A model generated the notes under the pieces. The model was not told the origin of the DNA. It did no database searches and saw nothing but the letters and a program-made list of their open reading frames with translations. Of a stretch of 39,362 bases of DNA, positions 19,901 through 27,174 are shown piece after piece. The DNA is taken from contig NZ_JANINT010000117.1 of the NCBI RefSeq assembly GCF_024509035.1, forward strand, positions 1 through 39,362. Direction: 5' to 3'. Numbering within the stretch: position 1 is the stretch's first letter; the number at the start of each line of letters is the position of its first letter. The DNA comes from Nocardioides sp. GTDB lineage: Bacteria; Actinomycetota; Actinomycetes; Propionibacteriales; Nocardioidaceae. The translations under genes were made by a program, and so were the position numbers.

Positions 19901-20564
19901 CGCGCAGGTCGTAGTAGCCCAGCTCTCCCGGAACGTTCGGCTGCTGGTGTCCGCCGAAGGACGGCGTTCCGCGCACGACGTTCGTCCACTCGGTGAAGCC
20001 CTCGCCCCACCATTCATCGTTCTCCGGGATGGGGTGGAACTGCGGCAGGTAGAACGCGACCGTTCGTAACGCCGTTGCTCCGGGTGGTGACCCTGCCGGC
20101 GATCCCGAACGCTCAGCAAGAGTTGGCAGCGCCGGTCGAGGATCCGACGCTGGCACCGGCCGCGACTCGGACTCGCTCGGGCCTGCGGATGCCGCGGCTC
20201 CTGCGAGCTCGATCGTGAGCGGGGAGAAGTCCTCCAAGCCTGCAGGAGGCCGCGACACGAAGCTGTCCCGGGGCGCCCTGCCCTCACGCCACCCATACAG
20301 GGTGTAGTGCACGAGCGGGTTCATGCCGCTCTCGGCCACGTCTGGATTGGCGTCGAGGTAGTACTGCGTCGAGAAGCCCGGACCTGGGTCGCGTCCCTCG
20401 ACCCAGCCCTGAGTCAGGTAATGGATCAAGGGAGGGACACCCGCGTCTGCCACGTCGACGTAACGAGCGCGGTACCACTCCTCGTCGATCGCACCGCTCG
20501 CGGCAACCTCTGCGAGCTCCTCGGGGGTGATCGGGGGCTCCCAGGCTGCTGGTGACTGTCTCAC
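16962..20564 (-). CDS. Trimodular glycan enzyme: N-terminal ANPDV-type repeats, WbsX/GH99-like domain, GT4, GT2
   Basis: GTG at 20564 with GGAGGAAGC RBS; WbsX: TVAFYLPQFHPIPENDEWWGEGFTEWTNVVRG..., VCWANENWTRTWDG; GT4: LGVGYGDHRKGLDLF ... VLVLSSREDPFPSVVLEALMCGLPIVA; GT2: RVSVVVPNYNYERFIGDRLRQVLDQTYPVYELIVLDDASTDGS. Confidence 0.88.
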   Translation of the reverse strand: MRQSPAAWEPPITPEELAEVAASGAIDEEWYRARYVDVADAGVPPLIHYLTQGWVEGRDPGPGFSTQYYLDANPDVAESGMNPLVHYTLYGWREGRAPRDSFVSRPPAGLEDFSPLTIELAGAAASAGPSESESRPVPASDPRPALPTLAERSGSPAGSPPGATALRTVAFYLPQFHPIPENDEWWGEGFTEWTNVVRGTPSFGGHQQPNVPGELGYYDLRDPAIMRRQIELAVLHGVSAFCFYAYWFAGKRLLDGPLEAFLADDTLDLEFLVCWANENWTRTWDGRAQDVLIGQSHSPEDDVAFISEMSRYLRDRRYLRVDGKPVLLVYRPSLLPDPVATATRWRTWCRENGVGEILLAYVQSFDKTDPADFGFDVAVEFPPNNTGPLHVPELEATPGFEGQVYDWVELANRSNSYPEPTYPVWRGVCPSWDNTARRGKSAAILWGANPDGFCQWLVNAGAETIARCEPSWRLVFINAWNEWAEGAYLEPDEAQGYQWLHAVRDAQITLADGPVSAHGAGVVVVTHDMHPHGAQLLALAMTRTLGRFGLHVEVVALGEGELASEFARTAPLHVLARDEDASAEMLADRLVQRGFTTAICNTSVSGGFASRLRRAGADVTGLVHELPSVLSDPAVSQRAESLTSGAHRIVFPADKVARDYPHALPQDTDAIIRPQGIYKPIRGERSAAQRQALRERLGLPFDATVALGVGYGDHRKGLDLFAEMAANRPTAADGSAVHFVWVGRHDTYDRRIVDAVAAAGSDRLHLVGYVSDPEAYYQAADVLVLSSREDPFPSVVLEALMCGLPIVAGRDRTGQDDLIVRSGGRLVETLSGESLAAGVIDAVRSDSPADAHARRALVTSEFNFQRYMLDLLAATPAALPRVSVVVPNYNYERFIGDRLRQVLDQTYPVYELIVLDDASTDGSVTAIHEAISDAAPHVRVVVNEENSGSVFAQWRLGSQLATGDLVWIAEADDVADPTFLASLVPEFWSSGTALVYSESRQLGADGSVLAHHYRDYVSDIHARDWTRRYRASGRDEITECLAIRNTIPNVSAVLFDATTLRLAMERVDLSELPTAGDWRVYLEVLQHGDLVFVSRALNGHRRHQHSVVASGLGRRHLMEIMAMQADIAERFSVSEPVRRLAVAYAERLYEQFNLGRASALHQDEQFAPLVAKIVSSGRTRSDDRHDATEIDKGASGHGAP
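20259..20483 (-). repeat. Protein-level tandem repeat (two ~38-aa units)
   Basis: EEWYRARYVDVADAGVPPLIHYLTQGWVEGRDPGPGF / STQYYLDANPDVAESGMNPLVHYTLYGWREGRAPRDSF. Confidence 0.8.
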
Positions 20565-22075
20565 GCTTCCTCCTCCCGAGTCGAAGGCCCTCTCAACGGG
20601 CCAGCGAGCTTGCGCCCCCAGCGCCACGCCCTCGATGCTCGCACCGCGCGGCCAGCGGCTTCCTCGGCCCGCCGCTGGCCCTCCACGACGCTGAGGGCGC
20701 GAACCAGATGCTCGCGCTCGTGCCGTCGGACCAGTTCTCTCGCGTGCGCAGCGGCAAGGTCTCCTCGCAGCCGCTCTAGCAGCACCTGCGCCTCATGGCT
20801 CTCCTGAGCCATCGCCTCGATGCGCCGGGTTTGCTCGAGGCGTCGCACTCGGAGCTGCTCGACGTGCTCGTCCATCAGCCGCCGCTCTTCGGCAAGCCGG
20901 GTCAGGAGCGCCGAAGAGCGTACGATCTCGGCGTCCTGACGTGCTCGCACCGACTCGTGGTGTCTGACATGATCTCTGAATACGGCTAGCTCGATCGTCG
21001 CGGCTCGGAGTGCCTCGGCGTTGGCGTCGCGGGACTCCCTGAGTTTCTGCTCCGATCGGAGAATCTCCTCATTGAGGTCCCTGGCCTCCTGCAGCGCCAG
21101 CTCCAGTGCTGATCGAACCTCGGAACCCTGCTTCAACGCCGAGGCTGACTCCTCCAAGGCTTGCCGGAGCACGTCGACCTGAGACTGGAGCGCCGCAGAC
21201 TTGCGACGGCTCCTGACCAGCTCGATCGAACGCTCGCTCGCCCCCCCGGGGACATCGTCGAGATCGATCCGGTCCACCGACCCTGGCAATCGCTCGATCC
21301 AGTCCCAGAGAGCGCTCTGACTTGCAGACAGCGGCACCTCACAGGCGCCCTCTCGATTGCGGTAGAGCTCCGGGCGGATGGCTTGAAGCCGGTCCCGCGG
21401 AACGGTGGTGCCGAGTGCCTCGGCCAGGCTCTGAATAGCATCAGCTGGCTGATCGATAAGCGCTCTGTACCGAACGACGACCGCGCCCCGATCGCCCACT
21501 GCCACGAGGGACCGACGCACGTACTCTTCCCAGAGGGCAAGCCCAGTGACGAGAGGCAGGCTGTCTCGCTTGTGCAGCGAGGCAGCGACCTCAGCTGGGT
21601 GCCGAAATATCAGAACAAGCTTGGCGTCTGGCGGCAGATGTCGCTCCCAGACGGGCCAGAGCACGCAGAGCCGAGGATCCTTCACGGCAAAAGGTGCCGC
21701 TGCTGCGTCCTTGCTCAGTGTCGCAAGCAACGCCGCGACCTGCTCGCCGACTTCTGCCTCAAGGTCAAGCAGTTCGCAGACGTCCGGCGGCCCGTCCCAA
21801 GATGCACCGACCTGAGACAGGATTCGGTCGTTCAAGACCTGGACATCAGTGCGTTCGAAGAACCCGTCTGGGTTGTCCTCTCTCGGTCCGAGGAGTTCCT
21901 CCGGACGCCCTAGGTACCAGCCGAGATCACTGAGGAGCCGGGCCATAAGGCTCGTCCCCGAGCGGTGCATGCCGAGCACAATCAGCGGTCTGGTCGACGT
22001 ACTCTCTTCGCGCGCCATCGACTCAACGATGTGTCTCACCGGCGCCTCACTTCTTTCTTCCCGAGAATGGCTCAT
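20561..22075 (-). CDS. Sulfotransferase domain followed by long C-terminal coiled coil
   Basis: RPLIVLGMHRSGTSLMARLLSDLGWYLG (PAPS loop), AKLVLIFRHPAEVAASLHKRD; C-terminal heptad-rich segment from about residue 290 onward. Confidence 0.85.
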   Translation of the reverse strand: MSHSREERSEAPVRHIVESMAREESTSTRPLIVLGMHRSGTSLMARLLSDLGWYLGRPEELLGPREDNPDGFFERTDVQVLNDRILSQVGASWDGPPDVCELLDLEAEVGEQVAALLATLSKDAAAAPFAVKDPRLCVLWPVWERHLPPDAKLVLIFRHPAEVAASLHKRDSLPLVTGLALWEEYVRRSLVAVGDRGAVVVRYRALIDQPADAIQSLAEALGTTVPRDRLQAIRPELYRNREGACEVPLSASQSALWDWIERLPGSVDRIDLDDVPGGASERSIELVRSRRKSAALQSQVDVLRQALEESASALKQGSEVRSALELALQEARDLNEEILRSEQKLRESRDANAEALRAATIELAVFRDHVRHHESVRARQDAEIVRSSALLTRLAEERRLMDEHVEQLRVRRLEQTRRIEAMAQESHEAQVLLERLRGDLAAAHARELVRRHEREHLVRALSVVEGQRRAEEAAGRAVRASRAWRWGRKLAGPLRGPSTREEEA

Positions 22076-22082
22076 CACCCGG

Positions 22083-22832
22083 TCATCGCTCCGCCGCTGC
22101 GAAACTGCCCCGGTAGTCCGCCAACACGGAGTCGACCGATCCTTGAGATGACACGACGCCCGCGTCAAGCCACACCGCATCTGTGCACTGCTCCTGCAGC
22201 AAGGCGTCGCCGTGACTGGCAAGGACAAGTATCCCGGCCGAAGACATGAATTCGTTCAGTCGGCGGTTCGCCCGAGAGGTGAATTCGGCATCGGCGGTTC
22301 CGATGCCCTCGTCGAGAAGGAGCACATCAGGGCGCAGGGAAGTGAGGATCGAGAACCGCAATCTAGCTTGCATTCCGCTTGAGTATGAGTAGACAGGGTG
22401 CACGATTCGTTCGCCCAGCCCGGAGAACTGGGCGATGTCCTCGATCCGTCCGCGCATTGCCCGGGGAGACTCTCCCAACTGCACACCCATACTGACAATG
22501 TTGTCGCGCCCGCTTGCCTCCTGGTCAAGACCTGCAGCGGACCCGCCAAGCAGCGCGAGGACCCGGCCCTGCACCCGAACAGTTCCGCAAGTCGGGGGCA
22601 GCAGCCCAGCCATCACCGATAAGAGTGTGGACTTGCCGGACCCATTGGCCCCAACTAGGCCAACTCTTGAGCCCTCTGCAATGTTGAGATCTATAGACCG
22701 CAAGGCATCGATCACCACTGGATCATGAAATTTACGTCGTGCCGTCTGAACGAGACGATTCTTGAGGTTGTAGTCCCTGACTGAGAGCAACTGGTACTTG
22801 ACGTGGACATTGCGGAGGGCGACCGAAGGCAT
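22083..22832 (-). CDS. Polysaccharide ABC transporter ATP-binding protein (Wzt/TagH type, no C-terminal carbohydrate-binding extension)
   Basis: GLVGANGSGKSTLLSVMAGLLPPTCGTVRVQGRVLALL, YSSGMQARLRFSI, VLLLDEGIGTADAEF; 249 aa. Confidence 0.92.
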   Translation of the reverse strand: MPSVALRNVHVKYQLLSVRDYNLKNRLVQTARRKFHDPVVIDALRSIDLNIAEGSRVGLVGANGSGKSTLLSVMAGLLPPTCGTVRVQGRVLALLGGSAAGLDQEASGRDNIVSMGVQLGESPRAMRGRIEDIAQFSGLGERIVHPVYSYSSGMQARLRFSILTSLRPDVLLLDEGIGTADAEFTSRANRRLNEFMSSAGILVLASHGDALLQEQCTDAVWLDAGVVSSQGSVDSVLADYRGSFAAAER

Positions 22833-23722
22833 CAGGACACCCAGTATGGCAAGCGCGACCGAGCCCGGCTAAATACCCAGGCCGCGAGCACCAGATTGAT
22901 TGCAGTGACGCCAACTACTCCAGTCCACGTTGTCGCGGATGGAAACTCTCCCAGCAAAGGGTCGCGGAAGAGATTCAGCAAGTGCGCAAACGGATTCCAT
23001 GTGACCAAGACGCCACGTCCGCTGGCATCGACGTCGTCCGCGCGCCAGAAGACCGGCGTGAAGAACATCAGCATCTGCATGATCGATACGACCAAGGGCC
23101 CCACATCACGGTACCTCGCGACCGTAGGGCCCAGCCAGAGCCCAATCGCCACGCCGTTCAGCACGATTACGGCGATAGCGGGGACGACGAGGAGGAGCTT
23201 GAGGCTGAGCGGCACCAACCCGAGGGCAACGAGTGCGGCAACGATCACCAAGTTGTGCCCGAACTGCAGTAGCTCATGGGTAGCTGACTGAAACACCAGC
23301 GCGGAGAGCGGCTGGCGGGTGCTTATCAATGTCGAGGCATTGCTCACGAACACGCTGGCGCCTTGACCTGTAAGGCCGGTCAGCAACCAGAAACCGATGA
23401 AGCCACCGGCGATGTAGGGCAGAAAGTCGCTCAGGGACTGTCCGAAGATTGAGCCGAAGAGAACAGCGAGGCCAGAAACCATGGCTGCTGTCTGGAGAGT
23501 GAGCCACCACGGTCCGATGACCGTGCGCCGGTACTGATTCTTCACCTGCTCGATAGCGAGATAGGTCCACGACTGCCACCGACGAATCCCCTCCGCGACG
23601 TCACCGGCGGCCGCGCTGATCTGAGCGCCGATCGAAGCGTCGATGGGTGCGTAACCCTGCCAAGACAAGCCGGCTGGATCGTTCGCCCTCCGGGCGCCGG
23701 CGCGCGGGTGCCGAGGACTCAC
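22832..23722 (-). CDS. Polysaccharide ABC transporter permease (Wzm/TagG type)
   Basis: YLAIEQVKNQYRRTVIGPWWLTLQTAAMVSGLAVLFGSIFGQ..., MQMLMFFTPVFWRAD, NPFAHLLNLFRDPLLGE; GTG start 23722 overlapping upstream stop (GTGA). Confidence 0.9.
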   Translation of the reverse strand: MSPRHPRAGARRANDPAGLSWQGYAPIDASIGAQISAAAGDVAEGIRRWQSWTYLAIEQVKNQYRRTVIGPWWLTLQTAAMVSGLAVLFGSIFGQSLSDFLPYIAGGFIGFWLLTGLTGQGASVFVSNASTLISTRQPLSALVFQSATHELLQFGHNLVIVAALVALGLVPLSLKLLLVVPAIAVIVLNGVAIGLWLGPTVARYRDVGPLVVSIMQMLMFFTPVFWRADDVDASGRGVLVTWNPFAHLLNLFRDPLLGEFPSATTWTGVVGVTAINLVLAAWVFSRARSRLPYWVS

Positions 23723-24933
23723 GAGCTGCTCTCCTCGATGAATGGCGCGGTGGGCGCTGTGGGGTGGGACGGCGTCGAGTTTATAGAACGGACGGCGAAG
23801 GCGAGTCGTCGGCCGGCAGGGAGGCCTGTGATGGCACTGCGGGCGACGTCGTCGGCTGCCGACCACGTCGTCGAAACGTCCGGGGATTGAGCGGCCGCCG
23901 GTGCGTAGACCGCGCTGACCGTCGAGGACGCAATCCGTCGCAGAGGTTGGCGGAGCGCGCGCGGCAACATGGCCACTCCGAGGCCCGAGGCCGCGGTGTC
24001 GACGGGCAGGGAGCGAGGGAGGGCGAAGCCGGCGGCGCGCAGTCGACGCGTCGACCACACCCACGCGCCGGCGATCTGCTCCGCGTCCGTGCCGCGACGA
24101 AGACGACGCCGCAGCCGCCGCCAGGCCAGGGCGACCCAGGCGACGCGCACGGCCACGGCCGCCAGGGCGGAGAGCACGACCGCCAGCACGGCGAGCCAGA
24201 TCGCCCTGAGAGGGGCGCCCGGCTCGCTCGGCGGCGTGTCGACCTGGACGGTCTCGTCCGACGGCTCGGGAAGTGGCGTCCGACGCTGGGCTGAGTCGCC
24301 GAGCACAGGGGGCGGTTGGATCGACCGGTCCACGGCCCCCGGGGCCAGGACGGCAGGTTCGCCCTGCAGGCGACGGTCGGCCTGCAGCGCGATCGCGGCC
24401 GCGAGGCCACCGATCAGCAATGCCAAGGCGACCGTCGCGATCAGGTGGGGCGCGCGGCCGGTCCACCGCCGGCTTTGGCCCTCGACAACAGCTACCGCGA
24501 TCGTCGTGACCAGGGCGGTGGCGACGGCGACCGCGGCGACTTCGGCGCCCGCCCCGAGGCCGAGTGCGCCGACGAGGACACCGACGACCGCGGCGGCGAA
24601 CAGCGCGGGTGCTGGACCCCGTACGGCCGCTACGGCAAGGGCGGTGAAGGCTGCCGCGGCGAAGGTGGACCGTGCTGCGGGGCCGTGCCCGGTCCCCGAA
24701 GCGACGTTCACGACCTCGGCAATCGCCAGCGCGGCGGCAAGGCCACCGGCCGCCGCAAAGCGAACTGACAACCGGGCGATCGCCGCCGTCACCACGACCA
24801 CGCCGACGACGCCCGGGAGGACGAAGGCGAGCAGCGCGAACAGCGACACCGACCCCGAGTAGGCGAGGGACGCCACCGCACAGCACACGCCCGCCGCAGC
24901 GGTCCGTGCGTCCACTGCCGGTGCCGCGCTCAC
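23719..24933 (-). CDS. Multi-TM protein with C-terminal DUF4129-like domain, transglutaminase core not seen
   Basis: N-terminal consecutive TM helices, single TM before [38 protein letters not shown] (DUF4129-like); GTGA overlaps at both ends. Confidence 0.65.
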   Translation of the reverse strand: MSAAPAVDARTAAAGVCCAVASLAYSGSVSLFALLAFVLPGVVGVVVVTAAIARLSVRFAAAGGLAAALAIAEVVNVASGTGHGPAARSTFAAAAFTALAVAAVRGPAPALFAAAVVGVLVGALGLGAGAEVAAVAVATALVTTIAVAVVEGQSRRWTGRAPHLIATVALALLIGGLAAAIALQADRRLQGEPAVLAPGAVDRSIQPPPVLGDSAQRRTPLPEPSDETVQVDTPPSEPGAPLRAIWLAVLAVVLSALAAVAVRVAWVALAWRRLRRRLRRGTDAEQIAGAWVWSTRRLRAAGFALPRSLPVDTAASGLGVAMLPRALRQPLRRIASSTVSAVYAPAAAQSPDVSTTWSAADDVARSAITGLPAGRRLAFAVRSINSTPSHPTAPTAPFIEESSS

Positions 24934-26069
24934 AGGTCCTCCAGGCCAGTGGCGTCCGGCACGTCCACCACTCGCACCCCTGCCAAGCTGCTGCCTGCAG
25001 CGTCGGCGCCGACCCGGACGACCGTGAGCGGGGCGATGGTGGCGAGCCGGCGCAGCGAGCCCGCCGTGCGCGGGTCGGGTGCCGAGGTGATGACGATCGT
25101 GTGAGCGGCCCGGGTCCGCGCGACGACGGCAGGCAGCTCGTCCGCCGCGGTGTCGACGGGTGGCAGCAGCTGGACGGTCGCGAGAGCGTCGAGCAGGCTG
25201 CTCGCAGCCCCCGCGGAGGCACTCGTCACGCGTGCTCCTCGGGCGGTGGTGACGAGGTGCACCTGCTCGGCCCGGGTGAGCTGGCTGGTCGCGAGTGACG
25301 CGGCGACCTCGACCGCCGACTCGAAGCGCTCCGTGTCCCAGCTGGAGCTGAATCGGCCGCTCGTCGCGTAGGCCGAGCCGTCGACGTCGAGCACGATCGT
25401 GGTGCCCGTGGAGGCCTCGGAGACCTGCTGCCGCACGACGAGCTTCCCCGCCCGAGCCGACGAGCGCCAGTGCACCGACCGCGGCTCGTCGCCGAGCACG
25501 TAGTCGCGCAAGGCGTGGAAGTGCTGGTCCCCGGATCGACGGCTCGCGGAGTCGGACTCCCCCTCGCGGAAGGCCGTCGTCAGGGACCGACGCACCCGCA
25601 CCGACCTCGGCCGCACCGTCAGCACGCCGCCGTCGGCCGACGCGACGACCCGACGGACGACGCCCCACGGGTCACCGTGCACGAGCGAGTAAGGCCCGAG
25701 CGGCCGCTGACCGCGCTCGCTCGTGTCGACCGGCATTCGCAGCGAGGCAGCGCCCGACCGAGCCGAGCGCGGCAACCGCACCGACCGCAGCGGCGCCCGC
25801 ACCGGGCCGTCGACGATGCGCAGCCAGCGGCGCGGGCCACGGATCTCGACGATGAGACGGACGTCGGCGGGCTGACCTCGGACGACCTGCACCGACGACT
25901 GGTCTGGGCGGATGCTCCCGCGCGGAGTGCGGAGCGTGGCGAGGAGCGCGAGCACCACGAGCCCCCCGGCGCCGGCGCCGAGCGCCATCAGCTCGGGCCA
26001 GCTCGCCCGCCATCCCCACAGTGAGAGACCCGCGGCGGCCAGCACCAGCCCGGCGCCGCGCACGGTCAT
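24930..26069 (-). CDS. DUF58 family protein (MoxR-associated, vWA-like)
   Basis: GPYSLVHGDPWGVVRR ... FHALRDYVLGDEPRSVHWRSSARAGKLVVRQQVSEASTGTTIVLDVDGSAY. Confidence 0.92.
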   Translation of the reverse strand: MTVRGAGLVLAAAGLSLWGWRASWPELMALGAGAGGLVVLALLATLRTPRGSIRPDQSSVQVVRGQPADVRLIVEIRGPRRWLRIVDGPVRAPLRSVRLPRSARSGAASLRMPVDTSERGQRPLGPYSLVHGDPWGVVRRVVASADGGVLTVRPRSVRVRRSLTTAFREGESDSASRRSGDQHFHALRDYVLGDEPRSVHWRSSARAGKLVVRQQVSEASTGTTIVLDVDGSAYATSGRFSSSWDTERFESAVEVAASLATSQLTRAEQVHLVTTARGARVTSASAGAASSLLDALATVQLLPPVDTAADELPAVVARTRAAHTIVITSAPDPRTAGSLRRLATIAPLTVVRVGADAAGSSLAGVRVVDVPDATGLEDL

Positions 26070-27082
26070 CGCTGTCCGTCCCCCGGAGGGGGCGCGATCG
26101 CCTGCACCGCTTCGTCGGCGGCGTCGGCGGCGGAGCCGCCGGACGCCTCGAACGACGGGCTCACCAGCATCCGGTGGGCGAGCACGGGCTGGGCAAGGGC
26201 TTGCACGTCGCTCGGGACGACGAAGTGGCGGCCGTCCAGCGCGGCCCGCACCCGCGCGGTGCGCAGCAGCCCGATCGCGCCGCGTGGGGAGGAGCCGAGC
26301 CGCAGTTGCGGCATCGTGCGGGTGTGGCCGACCAGCGCGGCGACGTAGTCGAACACGGCGGGCGCGACGTGCACTGCGCGTGCCGCCGCGACCAGGGAGG
26401 CGATCTCGTCGGGCGAGCTCACCTGGGGGACGTTCCCCACGCCGGTGCCGGCGTGCTCGGCCTGCAGCACGCGGACCTCGGCGGCGTGGTCGGGGTAGCC
26501 GACCGTGGTCTTGACCAGGAAGCGGTCGAGCTGTGCCTCGGGGAGCGGGTAGGTGCCGTCCATCTCGACCGGGTTCTGCGTGGCCATCACCAGGAAGGGC
26601 CGCGGCACCGGATAGGGGCGTCCGTCGACCGTGACCTGCCGCTCCTCCATGACCTCGAGGAGGGCGGACTGGGTGCGCGGCGCGGCGCGGTTGATCTCGT
26701 CCGCCAGCACGATGTTGGAGAAGATCGGGCCGGGGTGGAAGTTGAAGCTGCTGGTGTCCTGGTGGAACACCGACACGCCGGTCACGTCGCCCGGCAGCAG
26801 GTCGGGGGTGAACTGGATCCGCTGCCAGGGCGCTCCGAGGGCCGAGGCGAAGCTGCGCGCCAGCGAGGTCTTGCCGACCCCGGGGACGTCTTCGAGCAGC
26901 AGGTGGCCCTCGGCGAGCAGGCACGTCATGGCCAGCCGCACGACCTCGGCCTTGCCCTGCATGAATCCGTTGACCGCCTCGGCGATCCGGTGGGCCGCCG
27001 CCTGGAAGGTCGCGGCCTCCTCGGAGGTGAGCGGGCCAGGGCCCCGGTCCTGCAGCACGTCCACGGTTCCCCCAGAAGTCAC
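26066..27082 (-). CDS. MoxR family AAA+ ATPase
   Basis: GHLLLEDVPGVGKTSLARSFASALGAPWQRIQFTPDLLPGDVTGVSVFHQDTSSFNFHPGPIFSNIVLADEINRAAPRTQSALLEVMEE. Confidence 0.96.
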   Translation of the reverse strand: MTSGGTVDVLQDRGPGPLTSEEAATFQAAAHRIAEAVNGFMQGKAEVVRLAMTCLLAEGHLLLEDVPGVGKTSLARSFASALGAPWQRIQFTPDLLPGDVTGVSVFHQDTSSFNFHPGPIFSNIVLADEINRAAPRTQSALLEVMEERQVTVDGRPYPVPRPFLVMATQNPVEMDGTYPLPEAQLDRFLVKTTVGYPDHAAEVRVLQAEHAGTGVGNVPQVSSPDEIASLVAAARAVHVAPAVFDYVAALVGHTRTMPQLRLGSSPRGAIGLLRTARVRAALDGRHFVVPSDVQALAQPVLAHRMLVSPSFEASGGSAADAADEAVQAIAPPPGDGQR

Positions 27083-27174
27083 GTCTCGGCATGCTACCGG
27101 CCCGGACCGAGGGAGGCCCGATCGGCGGCGCGCTTAGGATGAGGCGGCCACGATCAGTCAGGGAGACCCTCGGA

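Noticed and set aside
22832-25222. Full 796-aa reading of the permease ORF
   Set aside because: N-terminal ~500 residues are Arg/Pro shadow translation antisense-frame to DUF58 and DUF4129 genes; true Wzm start is GTG 23722.
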